From contig CAWDKV010000004.1 of NCBI GenBank assembly GCA_963803015.1, positions 248,001 to 312,000 on the forward strand: DNA of 64,000 bases, read 5' to 3'. Under the pieces are notes generated by a model that worked only from the letters and a program-made list of their open reading frames with translations, did not search any database and was not told the origin of the DNA. This document shows positions 37,102-45,784 of the stretch, one piece after another (position 1 is the first letter of the stretch; each line of letters starts with the position of its first letter). This stretch comes from Berkiella sp963803015. Its GTDB lineage: Bacteria; Pseudomonadota; Gammaproteobacteria; Berkiellales; Berkiellaceae. The position numbers were made by a program, and so were the translations under genes.

Positions 37102-37602
37102 ATGCTACAAAGAACCCTCCTTGTTTTTATTTTAATTAGTTGTCTTTTTGTCTCAGCTTGTGGTTATCATTTACGAAGCAGACAGGAAAGCTTACGTCAC
37201 GCGGTTCCTGTTATTGTACTCAAGCCCTCAGGCACCCCTCCTTTTTATCAGCGGTTGCGTTACTATATTTCTGCACGCGCAATTGAGGTGATAGAGTATG
37301 AGAAACCTCAGGACAATATTCCGCAATTAGCCATTTTGTCAGAACAACTCACTCAATTTCCCTTAGTATACGGGCCAGAAGGTGACTTGAGACGTGAACG
37401 CTTAAAAATGACCGTACAGTTTTCGTATTATGATAAAGAAACAAAAATAGTCACCCTTTCCACAGAGCGTGATCGCCAGCTTATCCCGAGTCAGCGTTTA
37501 GGTGATGATGCAGAAAAAGTCATTATTGAGCGTGAAATGCAAATAGACATTATTCAACAACTATTGCGCTATCTTGCAACGCAAAGCGCAAAGCAAGGAT
37601 AA
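37102..37602 (+). CDS. lptE: LPS-assembly lipoprotein LptE
   Basis: Outer-membrane plug and partner of LptD in lipopolysaccharide insertion. The 166-residue protein has a lipoprotein signal with VSAC (Cys20) followed by GYHLR, the family N-terminus. It lies 5 nt after leuS and 3 nt before holA, the conserved order. Confidence 0.92.
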   Translation: MLQRTLLVFILISCLFVSACGYHLRSRQESLRHAVPVIVLKPSGTPPFYQRLRYYISARAIEVIEYEKPQDNIPQLAILSEQLTQFPLVYGPEGDLRRERLKMTVQFSYYDKETKIVTLSTERDRQLIPSQRLGDDAEKVIIEREMQIDIIQQLLRYLATQSAKQG

Positions 37603-37605
37603 GGC

Positions 37606-38598
37606 ATGCAGTGTTATCCTCATGTCTTACAGCAGCAGCTTAACAGCAAAATAGCACCTGTTTATTTACTTTTTGGCAATGAGTCTTTTCTCATTGAAGA
37701 AAGCGCTACACTAATTCGTGAAAAAATACGCTCTCAAGAAGTCGATTATTATAAAATTAACCAAAGCGAACAACGTGATTGGCTGTCATCCTTTAAAAAT
37801 ACAAATGGACAATCCTCATTATGGAGTAAAGGTCAGTGTTATGAGATCCTTTTTCCCGCAAAAATCAGTGCAGGAGATGTCTCTTGCTTGACCTCTCTTT
37901 TTGAGGAGGATCTCCCTGAGACTTATCTTATTCTCAAAATAGGCTCCCTCACCAGACAACAACAACAAGCAAAATGGTTTACCAAAATTCAACAAATCGG
38001 CGTAACAGTACCTCATTGGTCTATCCCACTCCATGCCTTTTCCAAATGGGTGTCTTTAAGAGCGGCATCACACGGTCTACAGTTAACTTCCGATCAACTC
38101 AACAATATTGTGGCACACACCGAGGGTAATGCATTAGCTGCTGCACAAGAAATAGAGCGCTTAACTCTCTATATGCTTGATGCCAGCAGTGCTTCTTCTT
38201 CACTTTCTCAACAAAGCCAATATGAAGTTTTTGATTTAATTATTGCTGCTGTTAATCAGCAATCCGAAAGGTTACTTAAAGTGCTTGTTTCTCTAAAAGA
38301 AATCAGCGCAATTCCTTTACCCTTGCTTTTATGGACCTTAAGTTCCAGTTTACGCGCTTTTTTAAATTGTGCATATCAACCCTCGATTAACCATCAACGC
38401 CTATTCAAGCAAGCTGGAATAAGAGAGAGTGTTTATGCGCAATATGCCCAAGCTTCTCAAACAATACAGCCAGCACTTTGTACCGAATTACTTTCACGAT
38501 TAACAAAGATTGATCAAAACTTAAAAACAGGTGAAGAAACGTTTGCTTGGGAGCAAATCACAGATATCCTGATAGCACTTTCAACCAGAGAATATTGA
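37606..38598 (+). CDS. holA: DNA polymerase III delta subunit
   Basis: Clamp-loader subunit that opens the beta clamp. The 330-residue protein has PVYLLFGNESFLIEE at the N-terminus and the AAA+-like and C-terminal helical regions of the family. It usually precedes nadD; here nadD is missing and a collapsed repeat element lies in the gap before rsfS. Confidence 0.93.
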   Translation: MQCYPHVLQQQLNSKIAPVYLLFGNESFLIEESATLIREKIRSQEVDYYKINQSEQRDWLSSFKNTNGQSSLWSKGQCYEILFPAKISAGDVSCLTSLFEEDLPETYLILKIGSLTRQQQQAKWFTKIQQIGVTVPHWSIPLHAFSKWVSLRAASHGLQLTSDQLNNIVAHTEGNALAAAQEIERLTLYMLDASSASSSLSQQSQYEVFDLIIAAVNQQSERLLKVLVSLKEISAIPLPLLLWTLSSSLRAFLNCAYQPSINHQRLFKQAGIRESVYAQYAQASQTIQPALCTELLSRLTKIDQNLKTGEETFAWEQITDILIALSTREY

Positions 38599-38679
38599 AA
38601 ATATTTTTTAGAAATGTTTCACATTCATCCTATAAAAAGGTATATAGTGAAATTGAGAAAAGTGATAATTAATAGAGCA

Positions 38680-38723
38680 TATACTCAAAGTAATTTGGTT
38701 TTAGGCGAAACGAAAAGAGTATA
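38680..38723. repeat. Collapsed MITE-like element, copy D
   Basis: Starts like the left arm of the element (ATACTCAAAG, then TTTGGTTTTAGGCG, near identical to copy B) and jumps directly to a right end AAAAGAGTAT, so the inner 80 bp are gone. It lies in the 154-bp holA-rsfS gap where nadD is expected. Confidence 0.7.
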
Positions 38724-38752
38724 TACTCGTAGCACTTTTAATAAGGTAAAAT

Positions 38753-39103
38753 ATGCAGACAAACAGTCTCTTAAAAACCGTTCTTACAGAGCTTGATAAT
38801 CTCAAAGCTATCGACATCGTCCCTTTACCTGTCTCAAACCTCACCCCACTAACGGATTATATGGTAATTGTTTCCGGGAACTCTTCGCGGCATGTCCGTG
38901 CAATTGCACAGAATTTAATTCATAAAATGAAAGAATATCATGTGCAACCTTTAGGTATAGAAGCGGATGAAAATAATGAATGGGTATTGGTCGACTTAGG
39001 AGATGTCGTTGTGCATATTATGCAACCCCAAACCCGCGATTTTTACCAACTGGAAAAGTTGTGGTCTAGTCGTATTAAAGAGCCAGAGCAAGAACTCGTC
39101 TAA
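38753..39103 (+). CDS. rsfS: Ribosome silencing factor
   Basis: Binds L14 and blocks 50S-30S joining in slow growth. The 116-residue protein has DYMVIVSGNSSRHVRAIAQN and a WVLVDLGDVVVHIMQP block. AAGG precedes the ATG. The stop shares a base with the rlmH start (TAATG), so the two are coupled. Confidence 0.95.
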   Translation: MQTNSLLKTVLTELDNLKAIDIVPLPVSNLTPLTDYMVIVSGNSSRHVRAIAQNLIHKMKEYHVQPLGIEADENNEWVLVDLGDVVVHIMQPQTRDFYQLEKLWSSRIKEPEQELV

Positions 39104-39573
39104 TGTCGCTCTCCATTATCTCCGTTGGGCAAAAAATGCCCCTTTGGTGCAATCTGGCATCTGAAGAATATCTCAAACGCTTACAACGTTTTTTTAAATG
39201 TCAGCTCATAGAAGTGCCAACAGCCAATCGGGTTAAAACCCCAGAAGTGCAACGCTTAAAACAACAAGAATCCGTAAAAATATTACAACATATTGCAAAA
39301 GACGATTGGGTGATTGCCTTAGAAGTAAAAGGCCAGCCATTTTCAACTGAAAAATTTGCTACAAACTTAAATCAGTGGCTTCTGCAAAGTAAACCTGTAA
39401 AATTTATTATCGGCGGCCCGGATGGCCTAGCTGAAAATTGCATTGCAAGAGCAGATGTTCAATGGAGTTTATCACCACTCACTTTCCCTCATGCTCTGGC
39501 CAGAGTCATTGTCTTGGAGCAGCTATATCGCGCTGCAAGTTTAATGGAGAGTCATCCCTATCATAGAAAGTAA
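39103..39573 (+). CDS. rlmH: 23S rRNA pseudouridine-1915 N3-methyltransferase
   Basis: SPOUT-class methyltransferase. 156 residues with the SAM-binding FIIGGPDGL and the C-terminal EQLYRAASLMESHPYHR signature. Coupled to rsfS by a 1-nt overlap. Confidence 0.96.
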   Translation: MSLSIISVGQKMPLWCNLASEEYLKRLQRFFKCQLIEVPTANRVKTPEVQRLKQQESVKILQHIAKDDWVIALEVKGQPFSTEKFATNLNQWLLQSKPVKFIIGGPDGLAENCIARADVQWSLSPLTFPHALARVIVLEQLYRAASLMESHPYHRK

Positions 39574-39615
39574 AAGGGGACCAGGAGGGGAACCAGGTAT
39601 TACTTTGCTGCCAAT

Positions 39616-40389
39616 TTAATTAACGGTCACACCAATTTTAGAAAGTAAACGTTTCCACCAAGGCTGCGGCTCTTTGCTTTTATTTTCTGGTTTTTGTTCA
39701 GCGGCTGTGGGTTGTGGTTTAGCTTGTTTGATAGGCTCTACTGGCTTAACCACTTCTGGCGTCTTAACTTCTGCTGGCTTAGCTACTTCTACAGGCTTAC
39801 CCCCTTCTACTTGCGGTGGCGCTTGTTCAGGCAATTTTCTACCGGTATATTTTGCGATTAACTCCATATAAGCTCTTTGATTCTTTTTCAACAGATTTAT
39901 CCCTACTTCTTGTGTTTTTATCACAAGTTCAGGCTCTGCCTTAACTAATTTTTTACCTAAGGGTGTGTTGTAAAAAATGAGCAAATCTTGCATTTCATCA
40001 ATCGTGAAATAGTCAGAGTAAACTTTTGCTAAAGCCGTGATAGCATCGTTAGAAATAAATAACTCGTAAATAAATTGTTGCAGATCGGCAATAAAAGCAG
40101 GCGTCAAAATCTTTTTGACTTCTGGATCTTGTTCCATAGACATTTTTAATTTTTGAACAATAACGTTTGCAGAATCGGCAGCAAAATTGGTAGTGACAGC
40201 CCACTGTTTCATTACCACAAGATACAAAGGACTCGGCTCATTCATATTGATAGGCGCTTGCGTATTAATCTTCTCTTTATTGTCTTTTTTCTCCACGGAC
40301 AAAGCAGGAGTGCTCATTGCAGATGCCAAACTTATCAAGGTTAATAACATAATTCTTTTTGTGCTGCGTTGATTGAGAAGATTTTTCAT
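39616..40389 (-). CDS. Exported DUF2059-domain protein with Pro-rich tail
   Basis: 257 residues from ATG 40389, which has GAGG 6 nt upstream; the frame is open further to 40455 without support. A signal peptide (about 1-33) is followed by a DUF2059 domain (about 85-185; IYELFISNDAITALAKVYS, MQDLLIFYNTPLGKKL). The tail (190-245) is rich in Pro, Lys, Val and Glu, with KPVEV/KPAEV repeats, and ends in an aromatic/basic WWKRLLSKIG. Probably periplasmic. It lies on the opposite strand inside the rlmH-mrdA junction, so it is an insertion in an otherwise conserved block. Confidence 0.82.
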   Translation of the reverse strand: MKNLLNQRSTKRIMLLTLISLASAMSTPALSVEKKDNKEKINTQAPINMNEPSPLYLVVMKQWAVTTNFAADSANVIVQKLKMSMEQDPEVKKILTPAFIADLQQFIYELFISNDAITALAKVYSDYFTIDEMQDLLIFYNTPLGKKLVKAEPELVIKTQEVGINLLKKNQRAYMELIAKYTGRKLPEQAPPQVEGGKPVEVAKPAEVKTPEVVKPVEPIKQAKPQPTAAEQKPENKSKEPQPWWKRLLSKIGVTVN

Positions 40390-40446
40390 AGCTGCCTCAA
40401 GTTTTTTTGCATATCTAGGATTAAAGATAGTACAAAAGAAGAAATA

Positions 40447-40574
40447 TATACCCAAAGCAGATGATTTTTTCGGCTAGGCGCCAAGCTCCTGAGGCCCCAA
40501 GAGCGTACGCTTTGGTACGTGACTGGGGTGAAAGAGCCAGGCAACAACGCCGAAAATTCATCTGGGAAGGGTAT
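40447..40574. repeat. Palindromic MITE-like element, copy C
   Basis: About 128 bp. The outer arms ATACCC...GATGATTTTTTCGGC and GCCGAAAATTCATC...GGGTAT pair, though their sequence differs from copies A and B, a compensatory change that keeps the stem. The family markers TAGGCG and GGCAACAACGCC are kept, and the inner stem has CCCCAAGAGCGTAC and GTACGTGACTGGGG. Lies upstream of the 40674 gene, where it may affect transcription. Confidence 0.8.
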
Positions 40575-40673
40575 TTTAGGTGTCAGCTAAAAAGCTTTAC
40601 CGACAAAGACCAAAGGACGAAATAATGAAATCAGGTTATACTGAAGTTATTTGAGGTTTGAGGGAAATCAGTC

Positions 40674-41051
40674 ATGTCGCGCTCGCCCAAAATAGAAAAC
40701 CCCTTTCGAAAAACAGTGATTTTTCTGGCATTGTTTGGCTTTTGCTGTTCTTCTTCCCTTTTTTACGCCACTTTGTTCCTAATCGTCGCGAGCCTGACAT
40801 TTGCCAGTATCATTATTGAGCTTAGTCTTAAGCTAACCAACAAAATACCTGCTTCTACCCAGGTCCTCTCTCCTTCAGAAAAGGAAAGAGCCGCCTTGCG
40901 AGCACAAATTGATGATTTCAGAATGAGGGTTGGGCAACCAACCTGGTCTACTCCTTTATATTCGTCCTCTCTCGAACAAAGACAAGTGTTGCCTGCAAGT
41001 GTGGATGCCCCTAAAATGCGCCCTTCCCCCAAATTGAGTCCTTTAAGTTAG
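40674..41051 (+). CDS. Small membrane protein coupled to mrdA
   Basis: 125 residues of no family I recognise. Residues about 14-50 form two closely spaced membrane segments; the rest is a Ser/Pro-rich hydrophilic tail. GAGGG lies upstream of the ATG. Its stop is 1 nt before the mrdA start, so it is translated with PBP2 and RodA and may be an elongasome accessory protein. It is not a familiar member of this block. Confidence 0.65.
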   Translation: MSRSPKIENPFRKTVIFLALFGFCCSSSLFYATLFLIVASLTFASIIIELSLKLTNKIPASTQVLSPSEKERAALRAQIDDFRMRVGQPTWSTPLYSSSLEQRQVLPASVDAPKMRPSPKLSPLS

Positions 41052-41052
41052 C

Positions 41053-42888
41053 ATGTATAAACATCAGCCGATAAACGCCCGTTACCAAGAAAAACGACTT
41101 GCAACAAGTCGAGCAATAGGTGGCCTTGTCATTATCGGAATGATGATAATCGTCCTTTTATGTCGTGTCGCCTACTTGCAAATTATTGACTACAAAAAAT
41201 ATGCAACACTATCCTCTGATAATCAGCTAAGGCTTGTACCCATCGCGCCTTCTAGAGGTTTAATTTACGATAGAAATGGCAAGCTTTTAGCGCGTAACGT
41301 CCCGACTTTCCAGCTCACCCTTATCCCTGAGAAAATAAAAGATCTACCTGCGACAATGGATGAGCTCGCTCAAATTATTAAATTTAGCCCTGAAAAACAG
41401 CAATCCCTTATCGATAAAATTGAGCATAGTGCGCCCTATCAGCCAATAAGCTTGCACTTAAAACTCACTGAAGAACAAGTCAGTCTTTTCTCGGTTAACC
41501 GGCATAAATTCCCAGAAATCAGTTTAACGGCAGACTTGATGCGAGAGTATCCTTACAGTGGTCTCCTTGCTCATATTTTGGGTTATGTGAGTGAGGTCAA
41601 TAAAGAGGATTTAACAACGTTAGACAAAAAACGCTATGCCGGTACTTATCAAATAGGCAAAATTGGATTAGAAAAACAGTATGAAAGTCTGCTCCAAGGC
41701 CAACCAGGCTATCAAAGAGTAGAAACAGATGTGCTAGGGCGAGAAGTGCGTGTGATCTCTATCAATCCAGGCACGCCTGGAGTAGATTTAAACTTAACGA
41801 TTGATCTCAATTTGCAACAAGCAGCAACCGGTTTCTTAACCGACAGGCACGGCGCCATTGTGGCGCTTGATCCTCAAAATGGTGAAATTTTAGCTTTTGT
41901 CAGCGCGCCTAGTTTCGATCCCAATAGCTTTGTTCAAGGCTTGGATTCCAAATCTTATCAAGCCTTAATTCAAGCACCCGATCGCCCTCTCTACAACAGG
42001 GTGATTCAAGGACAGTATCCGCCTGCTTCCACTGTCAAACCCCTTGTTGCTTTAAGCGCTCTTGCCGCAAAAAGAGTGAACCCTAAAGATAAAATATTTG
42101 ATCCCGGTTGGTATCAAATAGGAGGCCGTGGTCGCCAATACCGCGATTGGGTCAAAAAAGGACATGGTTCCACTGATCTTGAAAAATCGATTCGGGAATC
42201 TTGTGACGTTTACTATTACATCCTGGCAGAAAAATTAGGAATTAATCACCTCTCTTCTTGGTTTAATCAAATAGGGTTTGGCAGACTAACCGGTATCGAT
42301 ATTCCGGGTGAACAACGTGGCGTTGTCCCCTCCAATGCTTGGAAAAGAAAAACGTATGGTCAACCTTGGTTTCCTGGAGAAACGCTAAGTGTGGGGATAG
42401 GGCAAGGTTATACTTTAATTACACCTCTACAATTAGCTATCATGGGTAACTACTTCGCGAATCGAGGCACCGCTTTTCGCCCCCACTTTAATAAAGATTT
42501 AAAACCTGAAAAATTGCCTCCGCTTAAAATCGATGATCCAACCATTTGGCCTTTAGTGATTGAGCCTATGCGTCAAGTCATACAACATCCTCGCGGCACC
42601 GCGTACCGCTTCTTTCGCGATCTACCATTTGATGTTGCAGGCAAATCCGGAACAGCTCAAGTGTTTAATTTAAAACAAGATGAAAAATATGTGCACGATG
42701 ACGTTGCTAAACATCTTCGCGACCACTCTCTATTTGTCGCTTTTGCGCCAGCAGATTCGCCAAAAATTGTCGTTGCCATCGTCTTAGAAAATGAGAAGGC
42801 GAGCGCGGTTGTTGCTCGTCAAATGATAGAAGCTTATTTATCGGATAAAACGAATGCTGAACAAAACAAGTTACTCCCTACCCAATAG
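41053..42888 (+). CDS. mrdA: Penicillin-binding protein 2
   Basis: Peptidoglycan transpeptidase of the rod-elongation complex, inner membrane. 611 residues: one N-terminal membrane anchor, the pedestal domain and the transpeptidase with SxxK (Ser326 in PASTVKP), SCD (SxN position) and KSGTAQ. Overlaps mrdB by 35 nt, so the two are coupled. Confidence 0.97.
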   Translation: MYKHQPINARYQEKRLATSRAIGGLVIIGMMIIVLLCRVAYLQIIDYKKYATLSSDNQLRLVPIAPSRGLIYDRNGKLLARNVPTFQLTLIPEKIKDLPATMDELAQIIKFSPEKQQSLIDKIEHSAPYQPISLHLKLTEEQVSLFSVNRHKFPEISLTADLMREYPYSGLLAHILGYVSEVNKEDLTTLDKKRYAGTYQIGKIGLEKQYESLLQGQPGYQRVETDVLGREVRVISINPGTPGVDLNLTIDLNLQQAATGFLTDRHGAIVALDPQNGEILAFVSAPSFDPNSFVQGLDSKSYQALIQAPDRPLYNRVIQGQYPPASTVKPLVALSALAAKRVNPKDKIFDPGWYQIGGRGRQYRDWVKKGHGSTDLEKSIRESCDVYYYILAEKLGINHLSSWFNQIGFGRLTGIDIPGEQRGVVPSNAWKRKTYGQPWFPGETLSVGIGQGYTLITPLQLAIMGNYFANRGTAFRPHFNKDLKPEKLPPLKIDDPTIWPLVIEPMRQVIQHPRGTAYRFFRDLPFDVAGKSGTAQVFNLKQDEKYVHDDVAKHLRDHSLFVAFAPADSPKIVVAIVLENEKASAVVARQMIEAYLSDKTNAEQNKLLPTQ

Positions 42889-43999
42889 TGCGCCCTTTGG
42901 GCTGCGCCTCCCCATTTTTCGCAGGCTATTTAATTTGCATTGGGACAGCTGGTTATTTTTATTCATTGCGGCCCTCTTATCGTTAAGCGCCATTTTACTT
43001 TATAGTGCTAGCGGCCAAAAAATCACTATCGTCATCAGACACGGCATCCATGTCTTTTTTAGTTTCCTCGTTTTTTTAGCCATCGCGCAGATATCTCCTC
43101 GTACTTATAAACAATGGGCTCCCGTGCTTTTTGCCGCAGGATTTATCATGCTTTGCATGGTTTTAGTCTTTGGCACAGTCTCAAAAGGCGCGCAACGTTG
43201 GATTAACTTGGGATTTATGCGCTTTCAACCCTCTGAGCTCATGAAATTAATTCTGCCCTTAATGCTCGCTTTTTACCTGAGTACCAAACCTATCCCGCTA
43301 CAAAAATGGCCTTTTGTGGTAAGCCTTCTTATTATTTTTGTCCCAGGTATATTAATCGCCAAACAACCGGATCTCGGCACCGCGCTCTTAGTGATAGGAA
43401 CGGGTTTAGGGGTGCTCTTTTTTGCTGGGATCAGAATGAGTTGGGTTATCAAGCTTGGCTCTCTTGCTATTGCTGCACTTCCTTGTCTGTGGTGGGTATT
43501 ACATGATTACCAGCGCCAACGGGTTTTAACCTTTCTCAATCCCGAAAGAGATCCTTTAGGGAGCGGTTATCATATTATTCAATCAAAAATAGCCATTGGC
43601 TCTGGTGGGATCTACGGTAAAGGCTGGTGCCAAGGCACGCAGGCTCAGCTCAACTTTTTGCCGGAAAGAACGACCGATTTTATCTTTAGTGTACTAGCTG
43701 AAGAATTTGGTTACATTGGTGTTTGTGTGCTGTGTTTTCTGTATTTTGGTGTGCTAGTCAGATGCTGTTATATCATGCTACAAACAACCGCCACTTTTGA
43801 TCGTTTAGTCGTCAGTGGCGTGATGTTTAGCTTATTTCTCTGCTTTTTTATTAATATAGGTATGGTCAGCGGGCTTCTACCCGTGGTAGGGTGTCCTTTA
43901 CCATTCATCAGTTACGGGGGGACTTCCCTAGTGACCTGGATGGCTGCTTTAGGTATGCTTGTCTCCATACAATCACAACAAAAACTAATGCCAAGGTAG
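42854..43999 (+). CDS. mrdB: SEDS peptidoglycan glycosyltransferase RodA
   Basis: Polymerises lipid II with PBP2 in the elongasome. 381 residues, about ten membrane segments, with RWINLGFMRFQPSE and the late VGCPLPFISYGGTS loop typical of FtsW/RodA. The start ATG 42854 lies inside mrdA. Confidence 0.96.
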   Translation: MLNKTSYSLPNSAPFGLRLPIFRRLFNLHWDSWLFLFIAALLSLSAILLYSASGQKITIVIRHGIHVFFSFLVFLAIAQISPRTYKQWAPVLFAAGFIMLCMVLVFGTVSKGAQRWINLGFMRFQPSELMKLILPLMLAFYLSTKPIPLQKWPFVVSLLIIFVPGILIAKQPDLGTALLVIGTGLGVLFFAGIRMSWVIKLGSLAIAALPCLWWVLHDYQRQRVLTFLNPERDPLGSGYHIIQSKIAIGSGGIYGKGWCQGTQAQLNFLPERTTDFIFSVLAEEFGYIGVCVLCFLYFGVLVRCCYIMLQTTATFDRLVVSGVMFSLFLCFFINIGMVSGLLPVVGCPLPFISYGGTSLVTWMAALGMLVSIQSQQKLMPR

Positions 44000-44005
44000 G
44001 CAACT

Positions 44006-45037
44006 ATGAAAAAAATAAAGAATGTCTTTGGTTTCTTCCTCACTTTTCTCCTGGCTTCAAGCATGCAATGTTTAGCTTCTAACCAAGATTGGTTAGAAAG
44101 CAATGATGTGAAAGCATTCATTTCAGAAATGGTACAAGAACAGCATTTTGATGCAAAAGATTTAAAGCGCCAACTTGCTAAAGCGAAAATTGATCCCGAA
44201 GTACTCGCTTCGATAGCCAAACCTGCAGAGACACTTCCTTGGTATCGTTATGAACCCATTTTTCTCACACCAAAACGAATTGAAGAAGGTGTTGCCTTCT
44301 GGAAAAAAAATGCAGCTTCTTTATCTGCTGCTGAAAAAGAATACGGCGTTCCAGCTGAAATGATCGTGGCAATTTTAGGGGTAGAAACTTTTTACGGTCA
44401 ACGTACTGGCAAATATAACGTTTTCAATTCTTTAGTTACTTTAGCATTTCATTATCCTCCCAGAGCTGCTTTTTTCCGCTCTGAGCTCAAAGAATTTTTG
44501 GTACTGGCAAGAGATGAAAAATGGGATATTGAAGATCTACGTGGATCTTATGCAGGCGCGATGGGTGCACCACAATTTATCTCAAGCAGCTATCGCCGTT
44601 ATGCCGTAGATGCGCACAATAAAGGAAAACGTGATTTGCTTAATAACATTGATGATGCCATAGCAAGCGTTGCCAATTATTTTAAAGTCAACGGTTGGCA
44701 AACAGGTGCCCCTATCGTTTTCGAGGCGAAAACAACGGGTGATAAATTTATGCCCTTCATCACCAGTAATAAATCTCCAAAACCTAGTCATTCCTTAACA
44801 CAATGGGATGAACTTGGCGTTCAAATCTCAAAATCCTCAGCAGCTAAAAGCACAGCCAATAAACCACTTGCTTTGATTTCGCTAGAAGAAAAAGAGGGGA
44901 CTTCTTATTGGCTAGGCACAACAAATTTTTATGTTATTACCCGTTATAACCGCAGTAATTTATACGCAATGGCTGCCTACTTACTAAGTCAGAAAGTAAA
45001 AGAAGAATATCGCAAAACTGCGGTTACAAAAACTTAA
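44006..45037 (+). CDS. mltB: Lytic murein transglycosylase B (no lipobox)
   Basis: Cleaves glycan strands. 343 residues with the catalytic Glu127 in GVETFYG and the family block NSLVTLAFHYPPRAAFF. The N-terminus is a signal peptide (about 1-25, ending CLAS); the Cys is preceded by Gln, so it is not a good lipobox. E. coli MltB is a lipoprotein, so this protein may be soluble in the periplasm. It follows mrdB by 6 nt. Confidence 0.93.
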   Translation: MKKIKNVFGFFLTFLLASSMQCLASNQDWLESNDVKAFISEMVQEQHFDAKDLKRQLAKAKIDPEVLASIAKPAETLPWYRYEPIFLTPKRIEEGVAFWKKNAASLSAAEKEYGVPAEMIVAILGVETFYGQRTGKYNVFNSLVTLAFHYPPRAAFFRSELKEFLVLARDEKWDIEDLRGSYAGAMGAPQFISSSYRRYAVDAHNKGKRDLLNNIDDAIASVANYFKVNGWQTGAPIVFEAKTTGDKFMPFITSNKSPKPSHSLTQWDELGVQISKSSAAKSTANKPLALISLEEKEGTSYWLGTTNFYVITRYNRSNLYAMAAYLLSQKVKEEYRKTAVTKT

Positions 45038-45084
45038 AACAACACCTATCCTAAAAAGGTGATCCTAACGGTTGAATAAAAACC

Positions 45085-45729
45085 ATGAAAAATTATAGAA
45101 AAATTTTAATTTGCTTACTCTTTTGTTCAGTTTTTCTAAGTGGATGCAGCACGCACGGGACAAAAAAGTCACGCTCATTCCCTTGTAAAGTACCCAAACA
45201 AGAAAACCGAGATGGACCTCCTTTGGTCCATCCCGATGTGAATCATGTCCCTAATGCTAAACCTCAAATTGAACCATTAAGTAAGTATGGTAACCCTCCC
45301 AAATACAAAGCTCTGGGCAAAGAATATAAAGTCATGAAACACAGTAAAGGTTATACTGCTGAAGGAATGGCTTCTTGGTATGGTCAAAAATTTCACGGGC
45401 GTAGAACTTCTAGCGGTGAACCTTATGACATGTTTAGCATGACCGCAGCACATCCTTCCTTACCTCTTCCAACTTATGCTGCAGTAAAAAATTTAGAAAA
45501 TGGCAAGGAAGTGATTGTTAAAATTAATGATCGCGGCCCGTTTGCAAGTAATCGTATTATTGACTTATCTTACACCGCAGCTAGAAAGTTGGGACTTTAC
45601 TCCAAAGGCACAGCTAAAGTACGTGTCACTGCAATTGATCCATTGGCTTGGAACAAAGAAAAAGTCTTAACAACTAAATCACCGAGTAAAAAAACCGCTT
45701 TGCGCGCTATAAAGTCTAAACGTAGCTAA
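45085..45729 (+). CDS. rlpA: Septal-ring lytic transglycosylase RlpA
   Basis: 214-residue lipoprotein (lipobox LSGC, Cys21) with the double-psi beta-barrel RlpA domain (about 90-185; GMASWYGQKFHGRRTSSGE, KINDRGPF). RlpA proteins bind or cleave denuded glycans at the septum. No SPOR domain is seen at the C-terminus, unlike the E. coli protein. Confidence 0.93.
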   Translation: MKNYRKILICLLFCSVFLSGCSTHGTKKSRSFPCKVPKQENRDGPPLVHPDVNHVPNAKPQIEPLSKYGNPPKYKALGKEYKVMKHSKGYTAEGMASWYGQKFHGRRTSSGEPYDMFSMTAAHPSLPLPTYAAVKNLENGKEVIVKINDRGPFASNRIIDLSYTAARKLGLYSKGTAKVRVTAIDPLAWNKEKVLTTKSPSKKTALRAIKSKRS

Positions 45730-45784
45730 CTTTGTCGTGTTAGAATAGCGAAAATTTAAACATATAAATTGTGGGGTAACTAAC

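Noticed and set aside
38614..38796. 60-residue open frame between holA and rsfS
   Set aside because: Part of it is the translated repeat element (TQSNLVLG, as at the end of ispE); it runs into rsfS in another frame and has no ribosome site.
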